IMG/VR virus record: IMGVR_UViG_3300032331_001137
Location: 1-39,978 of that record
Strand: one strand, 5' to 3'
Length of the DNA stretch: 39,978 nucleotides
From: a virus
Within the stretch, counting starts at the first letter, position 1; each line of letters starts with the position of its first letter. The position numbers and the translations under genes are program-made. The notes under the pieces are model-generated. The model worked only from the letters and a program-made list of their open reading frames with translations, did no database searches and was not told the DNA's origin. Shown here one piece after another: positions 26,286-32,265 of the stretch.

Positions 26286-26472
26286 TTGCTTTCCCCTCTA
26301 CGTTGTTAACACTATAAATTTCCCAGTCACCGCTCTGCACAACACCTTGATCAAATGGGATGAAGTCACCACCATCCGTGTTGCGGGCGATCTGCCACGC
26401 TTCGTCTTCGTCCTTGGCATCCACCATGAGGTAAGAGTAAAAGACAGTCTTTGCAATCACTTTGTATTTCAT
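26269..26472 (-). CDS. Small hypothetical protein
   Basis: 67 residues from ATG 26472 (MKYKVIAKTVFYSYLMVDA), with GGGAG upstream and an ATGA overlap. The pattern of strand, DAKDEDEAWQIARNTDGGDF helix, strand (WEIYSV) resembles small alpha/beta phage proteins that are common in early regions. Function unknown. Confidence 0.65.
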   Translation of the reverse strand: MKYKVIAKTVFYSYLMVDAKDEDEAWQIARNTDGGDFIPFDQGVVQSGDWEIYSVNNVEGKANARIR

Positions 26473-26615
26473 TGCTTCTCTCCCAAGTTCAGGTGCACCC
26501 ACTCATCGATCTCGTCCACCATGGTGATGGTGTAAATGTCATGGTCGTTCCATGTGTAGACCTCGGTCTCGGGGTTGCACTCTTGCAGTAGTGCGATCAG
26601 TTCTTTGACTTTCAT
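26469..26615 (-). CDS. Short 48-residue phage protein
   Basis: ATG 26615 to TGA 26469. The start MKVKELIALLQECNPETEVY is typical of a small phage family in which a KELI-LL helix is followed by a PxxEV strand; function unknown. It overlaps neighbours by ATGA at both ends, which strongly supports it despite its length. Confidence 0.7.
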   Translation of the reverse strand: MKVKELIALLQECNPETEVYTWNDHDIYTITMVDEIDEWVHLNLGEKQ

Positions 26616-26965
26616 GATGCGTCCCTCAGAGCTTGTAAGTACCCTTCAACCCAAATCTCCCGATCATCATCGGACAATTCAGAATCATCCTCGTAGTGCA
26701 GTTCTTCCCATGCATAGAACGCTTCGTTGGCTTTCGCCCAGTTGGTCTGCTTGTTTCCCCACCAGTCTGGTGTGTACTCAATCGCTTCATGGATTACAAA
26801 ATCATCGTACTCCCCCACCACAGGCTTGCCATCGGTATAGAAGCTAATGCGTGAGTCCTCTTCATCGTCTTTGCCATCCCACTCACCATCACACATTACA
26901 AAGTTTGTGAATGGTTTTTTGTCCTCTTTCCAGTAACCGGTGCATATCCATAGTTTTGCAGTCAT
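26612..26965 (-). CDS. Acidic hypothetical protein
   Basis: 117 residues from ATG 26965 with AAGGGAAAT upstream. Trp-rich and acidic (CDGEWDGKDDEEDSRISFYT, later TPDWWGNKQTNWAKANEAF). Probably alpha/beta; no family recognised. ATGA overlap with the next gene. Confidence 0.65.
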   Translation of the reverse strand: MTAKLWICTGYWKEDKKPFTNFVMCDGEWDGKDDEEDSRISFYTDGKPVVGEYDDFVIHEAIEYTPDWWGNKQTNWAKANEAFYAWEELHYEDDSELSDDDREIWVEGYLQALRDAS

Positions 26966-26966
26966 T

Positions 26967-27137
26967 TTATTTCCCTTCAAGGTAAGTTACCAACAAGCCA
27001 TGCAGTCGATCCATTTCCGCCTCGGATAGGTCAACCTCATCGCCAATCATGTCGCTCATAATTTCATGCTCGAGTGCTGCTTTTGCAATCTCAAGAGCTT
27101 TAATGATGTCGCTCTTTTCTAGTCCGTGTGTTCTCAT
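26967..27137 (-). CDS. Short 56-residue helical protein
   Basis: ATG 27137 to TAA 26967. The product is nearly all helix with charged faces (SDIIKALEIAKAALEHEI, then EAEMDRLHGLLVTYLEG). Its start overlaps the previous stop as ATGA, and the next gene starts two bases downstream of its TAA. The gene would otherwise be a 170-base gap. No function known. Confidence 0.65.
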   Translation of the reverse strand: MRTHGLEKSDIIKALEIAKAALEHEIMSDMIGDEVDLSEAEMDRLHGLLVTYLEGK

Positions 27138-27322
27138 TCTGTTACCTCCAAGCCTTCCAAAAATAAAATCACATCATCGATGCAATCACCAATTGAATAG
27201 TCAAAGTCGGTGTCATCGGTAAGAGGTTTGTTCTTGATCCTCTTGGACAGGGCGTCCCTGATGTCGTACATATTCAGCACCGCATCCGATACTTTGTTTT
27301 GATCTAGCAAAAATATAGTCAT
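27134..27322 (-). CDS. Small hypothetical protein
   Basis: 62 residues from ATG 27322 (MTIFLLDQNKVSDAVLNMYD), with GGAG before it and ATGA overlap with the previous gene; a longer in-frame start lies deep in that gene. Alpha-helical, acidic C-terminus (CIDDVILFLEGLEV). No family recognised. Confidence 0.65.
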   Translation of the reverse strand: MTIFLLDQNKVSDAVLNMYDIRDALSKRIKNKPLTDDTDFDYSIGDCIDDVILFLEGLEVTE

Positions 27323-27582
27323 GGTTCTTCTCCGTGATTTAGTTCTACGATGATGTGTAACGCCTCGTAGGTCTTGGCATTGGTCTCTTGCCATCTGCCA
27401 CCACAGGCTTGCTTGTCGCCAAAGTTAAACATCCCATCTTCCTCGTCATGCGGGTCACCCCAGAAGTCCGAGGCAATCCTGTAGAGATATTCGTTGGGTG
27501 GAATATCTGTCTTGAACTTAATCGTTGTAGTTACTTCGCTCTCACCAAAGTAAGTATCAATCTCTCCGATGTAGTACTTCAT
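27319..27582 (-). CDS. Hypothetical protein
   Basis: 87 residues from ATG 27582, GGGAG upstream. Beta strands at the start (KYYIGEIDTYFGESEVTTTI) then DFWGDPHDEEDGMFNFGD and a C-terminal helix. ATGA overlaps both ends. No family recognised. Confidence 0.65.
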   Translation of the reverse strand: MKYYIGEIDTYFGESEVTTTIKFKTDIPPNEYLYRIASDFWGDPHDEEDGMFNFGDKQACGGRWQETNAKTYEALHIIVELNHGEEP

Positions 27583-27758
27583 GCTTTCTCTCCCTGTAGT
27601 TCGTTTATGTATCCAATGTCCCAATACAAATAAGGGTCACGTACATTCATCGCACCAAACTTCTTCCATGCAAGTTCAGTTGCTTGTTCTTCTGTCTCTG
27701 CCTCAATAGTCATGTTTAAACTGGCGGTGTTTACAAAATTTATTTTGTAGGTGTTCAT
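27579..27758 (-). CDS. Short 59-residue hypothetical protein
   Basis: ATG 27758 to TGA 27579. A strand (YKINFVNTASLNMTIEA) is followed by an ETEEQATELAWKKFGA helix and an aromatic C-terminus (LYWDIGYI), an alpha/beta layout like the 67-residue protein at 26269-26472. ATGA overlaps at both ends support translation. Confidence 0.65.
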   Translation of the reverse strand: MNTYKINFVNTASLNMTIEAETEEQATELAWKKFGAMNVRDPYLYWDIGYINELQGEKA

Positions 27759-28219
27759 TTGATTTCTTCCTGTATGTATTTGTTTGCTTCTTCTTTGGTA
27801 TCAAAGGCAAGGCAGTCGCCCTTGGCATCGATGTACTCACCCGCAAATGTCTTGCCATAGATAGCCCAGATGTCGCCCACCCGCTCGGCTTCCCAGTACT
27901 GAGGCTCGAGCAAGCCTCCGTCCCTGTAGATCTGATGGACGATCTGATAGCACAGGGTGTCGCTCTCACCGGTCAGGCGTGATAACTCCGCGGGGTGGTT
28001 CTCATCCATCAGAATCTCGATCTTGGCTTTGAGTTCGTTCGGATCATTCTCCGAACCGCAGACCAAACAGGTCGCGCCTTCATGCGGGGACTTGCACTCA
28101 CAGGGGACGCATCTGTGCCAACTGGTGGCAGTCAACGTGCCGTTCAACACCGCATCAAACACGGCTGATTGACCCTTGGCTTCGTAGATCTCTACGGCTT
28201 TGTCGTAATTGGTTGTCAT
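27755..28219 (-). CDS. Zinc-binding-like hypothetical protein
   Basis: 154 residues from ATG 28219 with GGGAGGAAG upstream. Cys in CVPCEC and CLVCGS about 15 residues apart (near residues 37-60) suggest a zinc finger or ribbon. The rest is mixed, with KTFAGEYIDAKGDCLAF and a C-terminal helix. ATGA overlaps. No specific family recognised. Confidence 0.65.
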   Translation of the reverse strand: MTTNYDKAVEIYEAKGQSAVFDAVLNGTLTATSWHRCVPCECKSPHEGATCLVCGSENDPNELKAKIEILMDENHPAELSRLTGESDTLCYQIVHQIYRDGGLLEPQYWEAERVGDIWAIYGKTFAGEYIDAKGDCLAFDTKEEANKYIQEEIK

Positions 28220-28569
28220 TTCACTTCCTCCCATTTCAAGTCAAACACAGTTGGGAAATACTCCCCGCCACCCTCTACCCAAACTCTGCCTGTACTGCCC
28301 AAGTGCACAGGTGGTCTGCCTCCGGTGATGGTGTACTCTTCGTTTCGGTGGCTTAGGGCTTTGTCTCCGCGGTTGACAGGCTTGCCGTCTTTGCTTACCA
28401 GTTTCCAGTTGTCGTACGTGATCCCTTCCCTGCCCCAAAACACCGCCTCAGCCTCAGCGTAGGTGTCCCAAAGGTTGTCGCCACGGGTATCGCAAAGGTA
28501 TTCGCCTTCGAGTTCCCCATCCGTGTGTTGCACCATGTAGCCATCGTTGGTTTTAATAATCTCAATCAT
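28216..28569 (-). CDS. Beta-rich hypothetical protein
   Basis: 117 residues, with GGAGG before the ATG. The sequence has a strand-turn pattern (IIKTNDGYMVQHTDGELEGE), a helix DTYAEAEAVFWGREG, then Gly-rich strands (STGRVWVEGGGEYFPTVF). No family recognised. The previous gene stops one base before this start. Confidence 0.65.
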   Translation of the reverse strand: MIEIIKTNDGYMVQHTDGELEGEYLCDTRGDNLWDTYAEAEAVFWGREGITYDNWKLVSKDGKPVNRGDKALSHRNEEYTITGGRPPVHLGSTGRVWVEGGGEYFPTVFDLKWEEVK

Positions 28570-28570
28570 T

Positions 28571-28771
28571 TCATTCCTCCATTAAAAATGTGCCGTTGTG
28601 CACGCAAGATGCAAACAAGTTGTTGTCCGGTAAATTCTTGAACCCTTCAAACCCATGCAGTTGGATGTGCCGGAACACTTCCCTTTGTTCCGCGGGTTCT
28701 CTATCGAAGAACCAATCCACCTCGTAGTCAACACAGGCGTTCACCATCTGTGTCCTTGTCATTGCAGTCAT
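28571..28771 (-). CDS. Small protein, paralogue of the one at 28941-29141
   Basis: 66 residues from ATG 28771. The core MTRTQMVNACVDYEVDWFFD aligns with MTRNDLITALTKAELEWFLE in the gene two places upstream, and both continue with a second helix and an aromatic/Gly segment, so they look like diverged duplicates. ATGA overlap with the previous gene. Function unknown. Confidence 0.65.
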   Translation of the reverse strand: MTAMTRTQMVNACVDYEVDWFFDREPAEQREVFRHIQLHGFEGFKNLPDNNLFASCVHNGTFLMEE

Positions 28772-28944
28772 TCTGTTTCCCCTTTTAAAGTCTTTGGTGT
28801 GATCTGCTGAAGTAGTGCCTGTGCGCGGTCGATGTCGTTGAGCAACTCGCCAAGCCAAGACCCATCCTCAATGTAGTGGTCAGCGGATTGGTAGAGGTTG
28901 TTCAGAGCCTCACCCAGTTTTTCAATCTTTTCTGCATCGGTCAT
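28768..28944 (-). CDS. Short 58-residue helical protein
   Basis: ATG 28944 to TGA 28768. Amphipathic helices (DAEKIEKLGEALNNLYQSA, later ELLNDIDRAQALLQQI). ATGA overlaps at both ends and complete filling of the gap between two paralogous genes support it. No function recognised. Confidence 0.65.
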   Translation of the reverse strand: MTDAEKIEKLGEALNNLYQSADHYIEDGSWLGELLNDIDRAQALLQQITPKTLKGETE

Positions 28945-29141
28945 TTTGTTTCGTCCTCGTTGTCGCCAAATCGTTTTACATAAATCTGTTTAAGTTTCTC
29001 GGTGTCGTACTGGTCGTAACAACCCTGTTTAATAAACTGCACCATCTCGTTAATGCCATGTGGTGTTTCTAAAAACCATTCCAACTCTGCCTTGGTTAAC
29101 GCAGTAATCAGGTCGTTGCGTGTCATGTTCTGCCAGTTCAT
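28941..29141 (-). CDS. Small protein, paralogue of the one at 28571-28771
   Basis: 66 residues from ATG 29141 (MNWQNMTRNDLITALTKAEL), with AAAGGAG before it. Its MTR...W-F core matches the second downstream gene. The C-terminus (KLKQIYVKRFGDNEDETK) is charged. The preceding stop is one base away. Function unknown. Confidence 0.65.
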   Translation of the reverse strand: MNWQNMTRNDLITALTKAELEWFLETPHGINEMVQFIKQGCYDQYDTEKLKQIYVKRFGDNEDETK

Positions 29142-29142
29142 T

Positions 29143-29289
29143 TCATTTCTCCTTTGAAACAAGAATAGCTATAGTGGCGCGAATCAATGCGAGTATTTGT
29201 GGGTCAGCTTTGGCTTGATTGGTGTCGATTAAAAGACGTGCCAAATTAATGGTTTCAAATGCTTGGTTCTGTACTTCTTTGTATGTCAT
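29143..29289 (-). CDS. 48-residue protein, first gene of the small-gene cluster
   Basis: ATG 29289 (MTYKEVQNQAFETINLARLL), with TTGGAG upstream. Entirely helical and fairly hydrophobic (ILALIRATIAILV), possibly a helical hairpin or weak membrane helix. It lies 24 bases downstream of a near-consensus promoter, so it is the first gene of the long minus-strand operon. Confidence 0.6.
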   Translation of the reverse strand: MTYKEVQNQAFETINLARLLIDTNQAKADPQILALIRATIAILVSKEK

Positions 29290-29312
29290 GGTCTTTTCTC
29301 CAAGTTGTTTAC

Positions 29313-29340
29313 ATTGTATTTGTTTAATTAACATTGTCAA
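29313..29340 (-). promoter_or_regulatory. Near-consensus promoter for the minus-strand small-gene operon
   Basis: On the minus strand: TTGACA (29340-29335), 16-base spacer, TACAAT (29318-29313). The first gene's ATG is at 29289. The -35 lies in CTTGACAATGTTAA, which resembles half of the palindrome at 14801-14815. Confidence 0.8.
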
Positions 29341-29358
29341 GTGTTTATTTAAATTTTT

Positions 29359-29381
29359 ATTGGGGGTGGTTAGCCCCCAAT
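29359..29381. terminator. Stable hairpin between two minus-strand genes
   Basis: ATTGGGGG (29359-29366) pairs with CCCCCAAT (29374-29381), an 8-bp stem with 7-base loop, just after the stop of the gene at 29387. The minus strand continues AAAAATTT rather than a pure T-run, so termination strength is uncertain; it may also protect the 3' end. Confidence 0.5.
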
Positions 29382-29386
29382 TTGCA

Positions 29387-29620
29387 TCAGGCGGTTGCCA
29401 GTTCTAGGATCTCGTTGACTGAGATCCAAATGCCGTTGTCGGTCATCACAAGGTAGCCCCTGCCGTTGGTGTAGTTCTGCCACCATTGGCGTTTGGGCTC
29501 GTACCAGTAAAACTCAAAGCTTGTGAAGCCCATTTTCTTGAGCATCGCGTTGTACTTTTCAGCATACTTTGCACCTTGTTCTTTGTCTTCGGGACGCTCC
29601 AGTTCGATCCATACTTTCAT
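29387..29620 (-). CDS. Hypothetical protein
   Basis: 77 residues, with AGGAG before the ATG. Charged N-terminal helix (ERPEDKEQGAKYAEKYNAML) then an aromatic beta part (SFEFYWYEPKRQWWQNYTNG, GIWISVNEIL). It is a one-gene unit with its own promoter (29677-29704) and a hairpin after it. Function unknown. Confidence 0.65.
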   Translation of the reverse strand: MKVWIELERPEDKEQGAKYAEKYNAMLKKMGFTSFEFYWYEPKRQWWQNYTNGRGYLVMTDNGIWISVNEILELATA

Positions 29621-29676
29621 TTTTAACTCCTAGTAGTTGGTTTAAATTGTCAGCGGTCTTTGCCACCAACATCTTC

Positions 29677-29704
29677 ATTGTATCACGTTGTATTACGTTG
29701 TCAA
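29677..29704 (-). promoter_or_regulatory. Near-consensus promoter with 10-bp phased TTGT repeats
   Basis: Minus strand: TTGACA (29704-29699), 16-base spacer, TACAAT (29682-29677). On the plus strand TTGT occurs at 29678, 29688 and 29698, exactly 10 bp apart, so the same face of the helix shows the motif three times across the promoter. Confidence 0.75.
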
Positions 29705-29753
29705 CAATTATTTTAAACTATTTTCTAGGTGTTTACCCTAATACTTTGGGGTT

Positions 29754-29960
29754 TTATTCCCAATCGGTGTCGGCAGAGGTTGTAGCGGGTTGTACTGCTT
29801 TGCCCTGTGTTGTAGTCAGGTAGCCGGCACGTCTCAAGCCGTCTCGGAGGTATCTACGTATGACGTGCGATGGCGTTGTATCCTCTTGTGCTACGGCTAG
29901 TTGTATCGCGTTGTATGTCTCTGTATCGAAACGTACGCTTAGGTTTTGTGTCTTTTGCAT
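29754..29960 (-). CDS. Ribbon-helix-helix DNA-binding protein
   Basis: 68 residues from ATG 29960 (GAGG upstream). QNLSVRFDTETYNAIQLAV followed by TPSHVIRRYLRDGLRR is a clear Arc/MetJ-type ribbon-helix-helix: strand LSVRF for DNA contact, then two helices. The C-terminus is a polar tail. Such proteins are dimeric repressors; its own promoter carries a near-perfect palindrome, so autoregulation is likely. Regulation of the related promoters at 14.8, 29.3, 29.7 and 31.2 kb is a reasonable guess. Confidence 0.8.
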   Translation of the reverse strand: MQKTQNLSVRFDTETYNAIQLAVAQEDTTPSHVIRRYLRDGLRRAGYLTTTQGKAVQPATTSADTDWE

Positions 29961-29988
29961 TGCAATGTCCTCGTTTGTTGAAAATGTC

Positions 29989-30019
29989 ATTATATGTCAA
30001 CTTAACACAATGTGTCAAG
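29989..30019 (-). promoter_or_regulatory. Promoter and palindromic operator of the RHH gene
   Basis: Minus strand: TTGACA (30018-30013), 18-base spacer, perfect TATAAT (29994-29989). The -35 and part of the spacer are in CTTAACACAATGTGTCAAG (30001-30019), a 19-bp palindrome with one mismatched pair, so a dimeric repressor bound here would block polymerase. Confidence 0.75.
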
Positions 30020-30056
30020 ATGTTTACGATGTATTGTTGATTGTTCCAAAAATGGG

Positions 30057-30345
30057 GTAAAGTTCTGGAAATTTAAAGTGACGTAACTTTATGAAAGCTA
30101 GCATCCATGCGGGTTGTGGCGGTAAAGTTCCAAAGTTCTAAAGTTCTGAGCCTTTTCAGTCTGGGCAAAAATAGCCGTGTAAACAAAGACATTGTAACAC
30201 ATCTAAATACATAAAGTAAAATAATTTGCCGTTCATTCTTTTATTTATTAAGTAACTTTGTAACTTTATATATATATATACCCGTAAGTGCTTGATTTCA
30301 TTAGCTTTTATAAAGTTCTGCTTACGTGGAACTTACTGGAACGAA
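30057..30345. other. Iteron-like, AT-rich region; candidate replication origin
   Basis: Within this non-coding stretch AAAGTTC(T) occurs at 30059, 30124, 30132, 30140 and 30312, and its inverse-type GTAACTTT at 30083, 30252 and 30260. A (TA)7 run lies at 30267-30280. Clustered short direct repeats beside an AT-rich, easily melted block are typical of replication origins. The cluster also could bind a regulator. No gene is seen between the RHH promoter and the terminator at 30519. Confidence 0.5.
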
Positions 30346-30382
30346 GTAACGAAAGGTTTTGCCCATTCCCGCCCTCCCCAAA

Positions 30383-30510
30383 CTCACCGGACGCAATAGA
30401 AAACTATCATCAATTGCGGATTACTCCGCGGAATCAATTCACCGGATGCCTCGCCTGAGAGCTCACCGGACGCAATAGAAAACTATCATCAAGCCCGCGG
30501 GTGAGCGGGC
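30383..30510. repeat. First pair of 31-bp repeats, each followed by a hairpin
   Basis: Two identical 31-bp copies at 30383-30413 and 30462-30492 (start CTCACCGGACGC, internal ATAGAAAACTAT, end CATCAA). Each is followed at once by a 6-bp stem with a 6-base loop: TTGCGG/CCGCGG (30414-30431, two G-T pairs) and GCCCGC/GCGGGC (30493-30510). Stem sequences differ while pairing is kept. A partial copy, TTCACCGGATGC, lies at about 30438-30449. Confidence 0.8.
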
Positions 30511-30518
30511 GATGGGCA

Positions 30519-30542
30519 ACAAAAAACCCGCCTGAGCGGGTT
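30519..30542 (-). terminator. Rho-independent terminator of the Gp88-like gene
   Basis: AACCCGC (30525-30531) pairs with GCGGGTT (30536-30542) around a 4-base loop; the A-run at 30521-30526 gives a T-run after the stem on the minus strand. It lies 4 bases beyond the TAA at 30547. Confidence 0.85.
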
Positions 30543-30546
30543 CGGT

Positions 30547-31206
30547 TTAGTGGTACGCGTATGAGACCGGTGCGCTAGTCCAACAGGTTCGGCATTCTCT
30601 ACACTCTCCGTTTTGCTTTGGTGCGTGGCACTCATTCCCGATAGGTTTTGTCGTGTGAACGTTCGAGACTGTAACCCCGCGAATGCCTTGCAAACTCTTC
30701 GGAATAATTACCGGCTTGTCGATATACATCGCGGATAAACGCACAATCAAATTGCCTGGGATAGCATCGCGCCCATGTTTATCAATAAATGCCTTAATGA
30801 TTTTATATTCGCGAGTCGGCAACCAATGCAGCGTTTTTGGCGTCAATTTTGCCACCGATACAATGTTTTCAAAATGCCAGAGACCTTGAATATCCCCGCT
30901 ATCATGCCACCGGAAATAGGGATCTAATCCAATGCTCGAGACCATCGCGGATATCCACAATGGATCTGATAATGCATCTAATCGCGCAAACTGTGCGGGT
31001 TTAATTGTGCCGGCATACTTAGCGTAATTACCCTTATTCGCGTAACATTTATTGCAAATCGATCCTTCTATTTTTGCCATCTCAAAACCGGTCATACAAG
31101 CTTCGGTCGGTAAACTGTTGGATTTGCACGGCATCTTTGTAGTTTGGGATAATCCACCATGGATAGCGTGCGCATCTGATTTGCGCATGAAAATAACTTT
31201 ATGCAT
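30547..31206 (-). CDS. Cysteine-rich Gp88-like phage protein
   Basis: 219 residues from ATG 31206 (CCGGAG upstream, 27 bases below a promoter); an earlier in-frame start at 31263 would include the promoter. Pattern: CKSN...EAC, ICNKCYANKGNYAKY, RWHDSGDIQ, a PTREYKII stretch, and a C-terminal HAPKQNGECRECRTCW cluster. Phage Gp88-like proteins share the CYA, HDSGD and threonine-arginine barrel motifs; their function is not established, and the cysteines suggest a metal or Fe-S centre. The gene is a single-gene unit with its own promoter and terminator, standing between two pairs of 31-bp repeats, so it may be an acquired cassette. Confidence 0.7.
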   Translation of the reverse strand: MHKVIFMRKSDAHAIHGGLSQTTKMPCKSNSLPTEACMTGFEMAKIEGSICNKCYANKGNYAKYAGTIKPAQFARLDALSDPLWISAMVSSIGLDPYFRWHDSGDIQGLWHFENIVSVAKLTPKTLHWLPTREYKIIKAFIDKHGRDAIPGNLIVRLSAMYIDKPVIIPKSLQGIRGVTVSNVHTTKPIGNECHAPKQNGECRECRTCWTSAPVSYAYH

Positions 31207-31232
31207 TTGATTCTCCGGTTGGTTAAAATTAC

Positions 31233-31260
31233 ATTGTATCACATTGTCATACGTTGTAAA
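31233..31260 (-). promoter_or_regulatory. Promoter of the Gp88-like gene with phased TTGT repeats
   Basis: Minus strand: TTTACA (31260-31255), 16-base spacer, TACAAT (31238-31233). TTGT occurs at 31234, 31244 and 31254 on the plus strand, the same 10-bp spacing as in the promoter at 29677-29704. Confidence 0.7.
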
Positions 31261-31349
31261 CATTTATTTTGTAGGTGAAAACCCTTAGAGGGTTCGAAGC
31301 TTCGCGCCCCTGATTCGCGTGGGGCTCGCGTGGGGATCTCACCGGTGGG

Positions 31350-31476
31350 CTCACCGGATGCAATAGAAAACTATCATCAAGCGCACAATGGCGCAAAAAC
31401 TCTCCGGAAAAACTCACCGCAGGGCTCACCGGACGCAATAGAAAACTATCATCAAGTTCGCAAAAACGCTGCGAAC
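31350..31476. repeat. Second pair of 31-bp repeats, each followed by a hairpin
   Basis: Copies at 31350-31380 (one C-to-T change) and 31425-31455 match the pair at 30.4 kb in the same orientation. Following hairpins: GCGC/GCGC with a 6-base loop (31381-31394) and GTTCGC/GCGAAC with a 9-base loop (31456-31476). Partial CTCACCG units stand 12 bp before each full copy (about 31338 and 31413). No gene is seen in 31261-31533; it also has CGCGTGGGG twice near 31316-31335. Confidence 0.8.
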
Positions 31477-31490
31477 AAAAAACAAACAGA

Positions 31491-31517
31491 AATAAAAAAG
31501 CCCCGATTTCTCGGGGC
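31491..31517 (-). terminator. Rho-independent terminator of the four-gene leader cluster
   Basis: GCCCCGA (31500-31506) pairs with TCGGGGC (31511-31517) around TTTC; the A-rich run 31491-31499 becomes a T-run on the minus strand. It follows the stop of the gene at 31534. Confidence 0.85.
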
Positions 31518-31533
31518 AAAACCTACTAGAGTT

Positions 31534-31830
31534 TTAACTTGCAATACATATTGGTGCGTTGTAGTGGCGTCGTTTGTATTCCCCAAACGTTTCGTATCCG
31601 CGGATTTTGCTTTGCTTTTCTCGGGCAATCCGGTCGCGGATCTTGGGCATTTCAATTCCCTTTTCTTTTAGCGTCTCGAAATAAGTTGACGCATCACAGT
31701 CTTCTTCGAGATATGCATAGTCTCCCTTCCAGTAACTGTAGCTACTGATCCGGTCGGCAATGTCTAGCTTGATCAATTGCTTGATACTTACCTTAAACCA
31801 TCCGTGTCCACCATCTTGAATGTAGTCCAT
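31534..31830 (-). CDS. Hypothetical protein, last of four genes with the same leader
   Basis: 98 residues from ATG 31830, directly after the shared TAAGGGGAACAAC leader. The sequence has a GGHGWFKVSIKQLIKLD start, an aromatic acidic middle (SYSYWKGDYAYLEEDCD) and a basic C-terminus (KIRDRIAREKQSKIRGYETF). No family recognised. The previous gene's TAA is the first three bases of the leader. Confidence 0.65.
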   Translation of the reverse strand: MDYIQDGGHGWFKVSIKQLIKLDIADRISSYSYWKGDYAYLEEDCDASTYFETLKEKGIEMPKIRDRIAREKQSKIRGYETFGEYKRRHYNAPICIAS

Positions 31831-31840
31831 GTTGTTCCCC

Positions 31841-32008
31841 TTAAATGTAGTTAACTTTGAGCGAGCTTTGCTCATGCTTGATCATGCCGTTGGCAAGCCA
31901 GATCTCATAGAGTGTCCGGATACTTAAACCTTCGCTCCACAGTACGTAATGAAAACCAAAGTGGATTAGGTCGCTTTTAATCTGGAAAATGTTTTTTCTA
32001 AATGTCAT
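31841..32008 (-). CDS. Small hypothetical protein with shared leader
   Basis: 55 residues from ATG 32008 (MTFRKNIFQIKSDLIHFGFH), after the shared leader. Mostly helical, aromatic; SIRTLYEIWLANGMIK could be a short HTH-like turn, but this is weak. Its TAA is used as the start of the next leader. Confidence 0.6.
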   Translation of the reverse strand: MTFRKNIFQIKSDLIHFGFHYVLWSEGLSIRTLYEIWLANGMIKHEQSSLKVNYI

Positions 32009-32018
32009 GTTGTTCCCC

Positions 32019-32255
32019 TTATTTGATACCGGCAATTAATTTCAATTCTGCTTTGAGTCTCTTCGCGTGTTCCCCGCGGAATGTACTTGCATTCGAGAGA
32101 AAATAAACAACGATAGATTTGGCGTCGTCTTCAAAATATTTATCGTTGATACTGTGCAAGCTTTGCATAGCTTCGAGATAGGGCTTTGCCCCGTAATTAA
32201 CGTTCTCCCAGTACTTGCGGATCTCGCGTGCAATTTCATTTAATGGTCGTGTCAT
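32019..32255 (-). CDS. Small helical hypothetical protein with shared leader
   Basis: 78 residues from ATG 32255 (MTRPLNEIAREIRKYWENV), after the shared leader. Fully helical, with a C-terminal basic segment (HAKRLKAELKLIAGIK). This architecture is common among small phage proteins of unknown role. Its TAA begins the next leader. Confidence 0.65.
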   Translation of the reverse strand: MTRPLNEIAREIRKYWENVNYGAKPYLEAMQSLHSINDKYFEDDAKSIVVYFLSNASTFRGEHAKRLKAELKLIAGIK

Positions 32256-32265
32256 GTTGTTCCCC

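Noticed and set aside
30383-31455. Mini CRISPR-like arrays: 31-bp repeats with 48- and 44-bp spacers
   Set aside because: Only two units per site, the spacers begin with self-complementary stems and hold partial repeat units, and no Cas genes are nearby (the Cas4-like nuclease is in the replication block).
31330-31671. Plus-strand frame of 113 codons over the second repeat pair
   Set aside because: It runs through two repeats, their hairpins and a minus-strand terminator, and its sequence repeats the repeat translation. No ribosome site.
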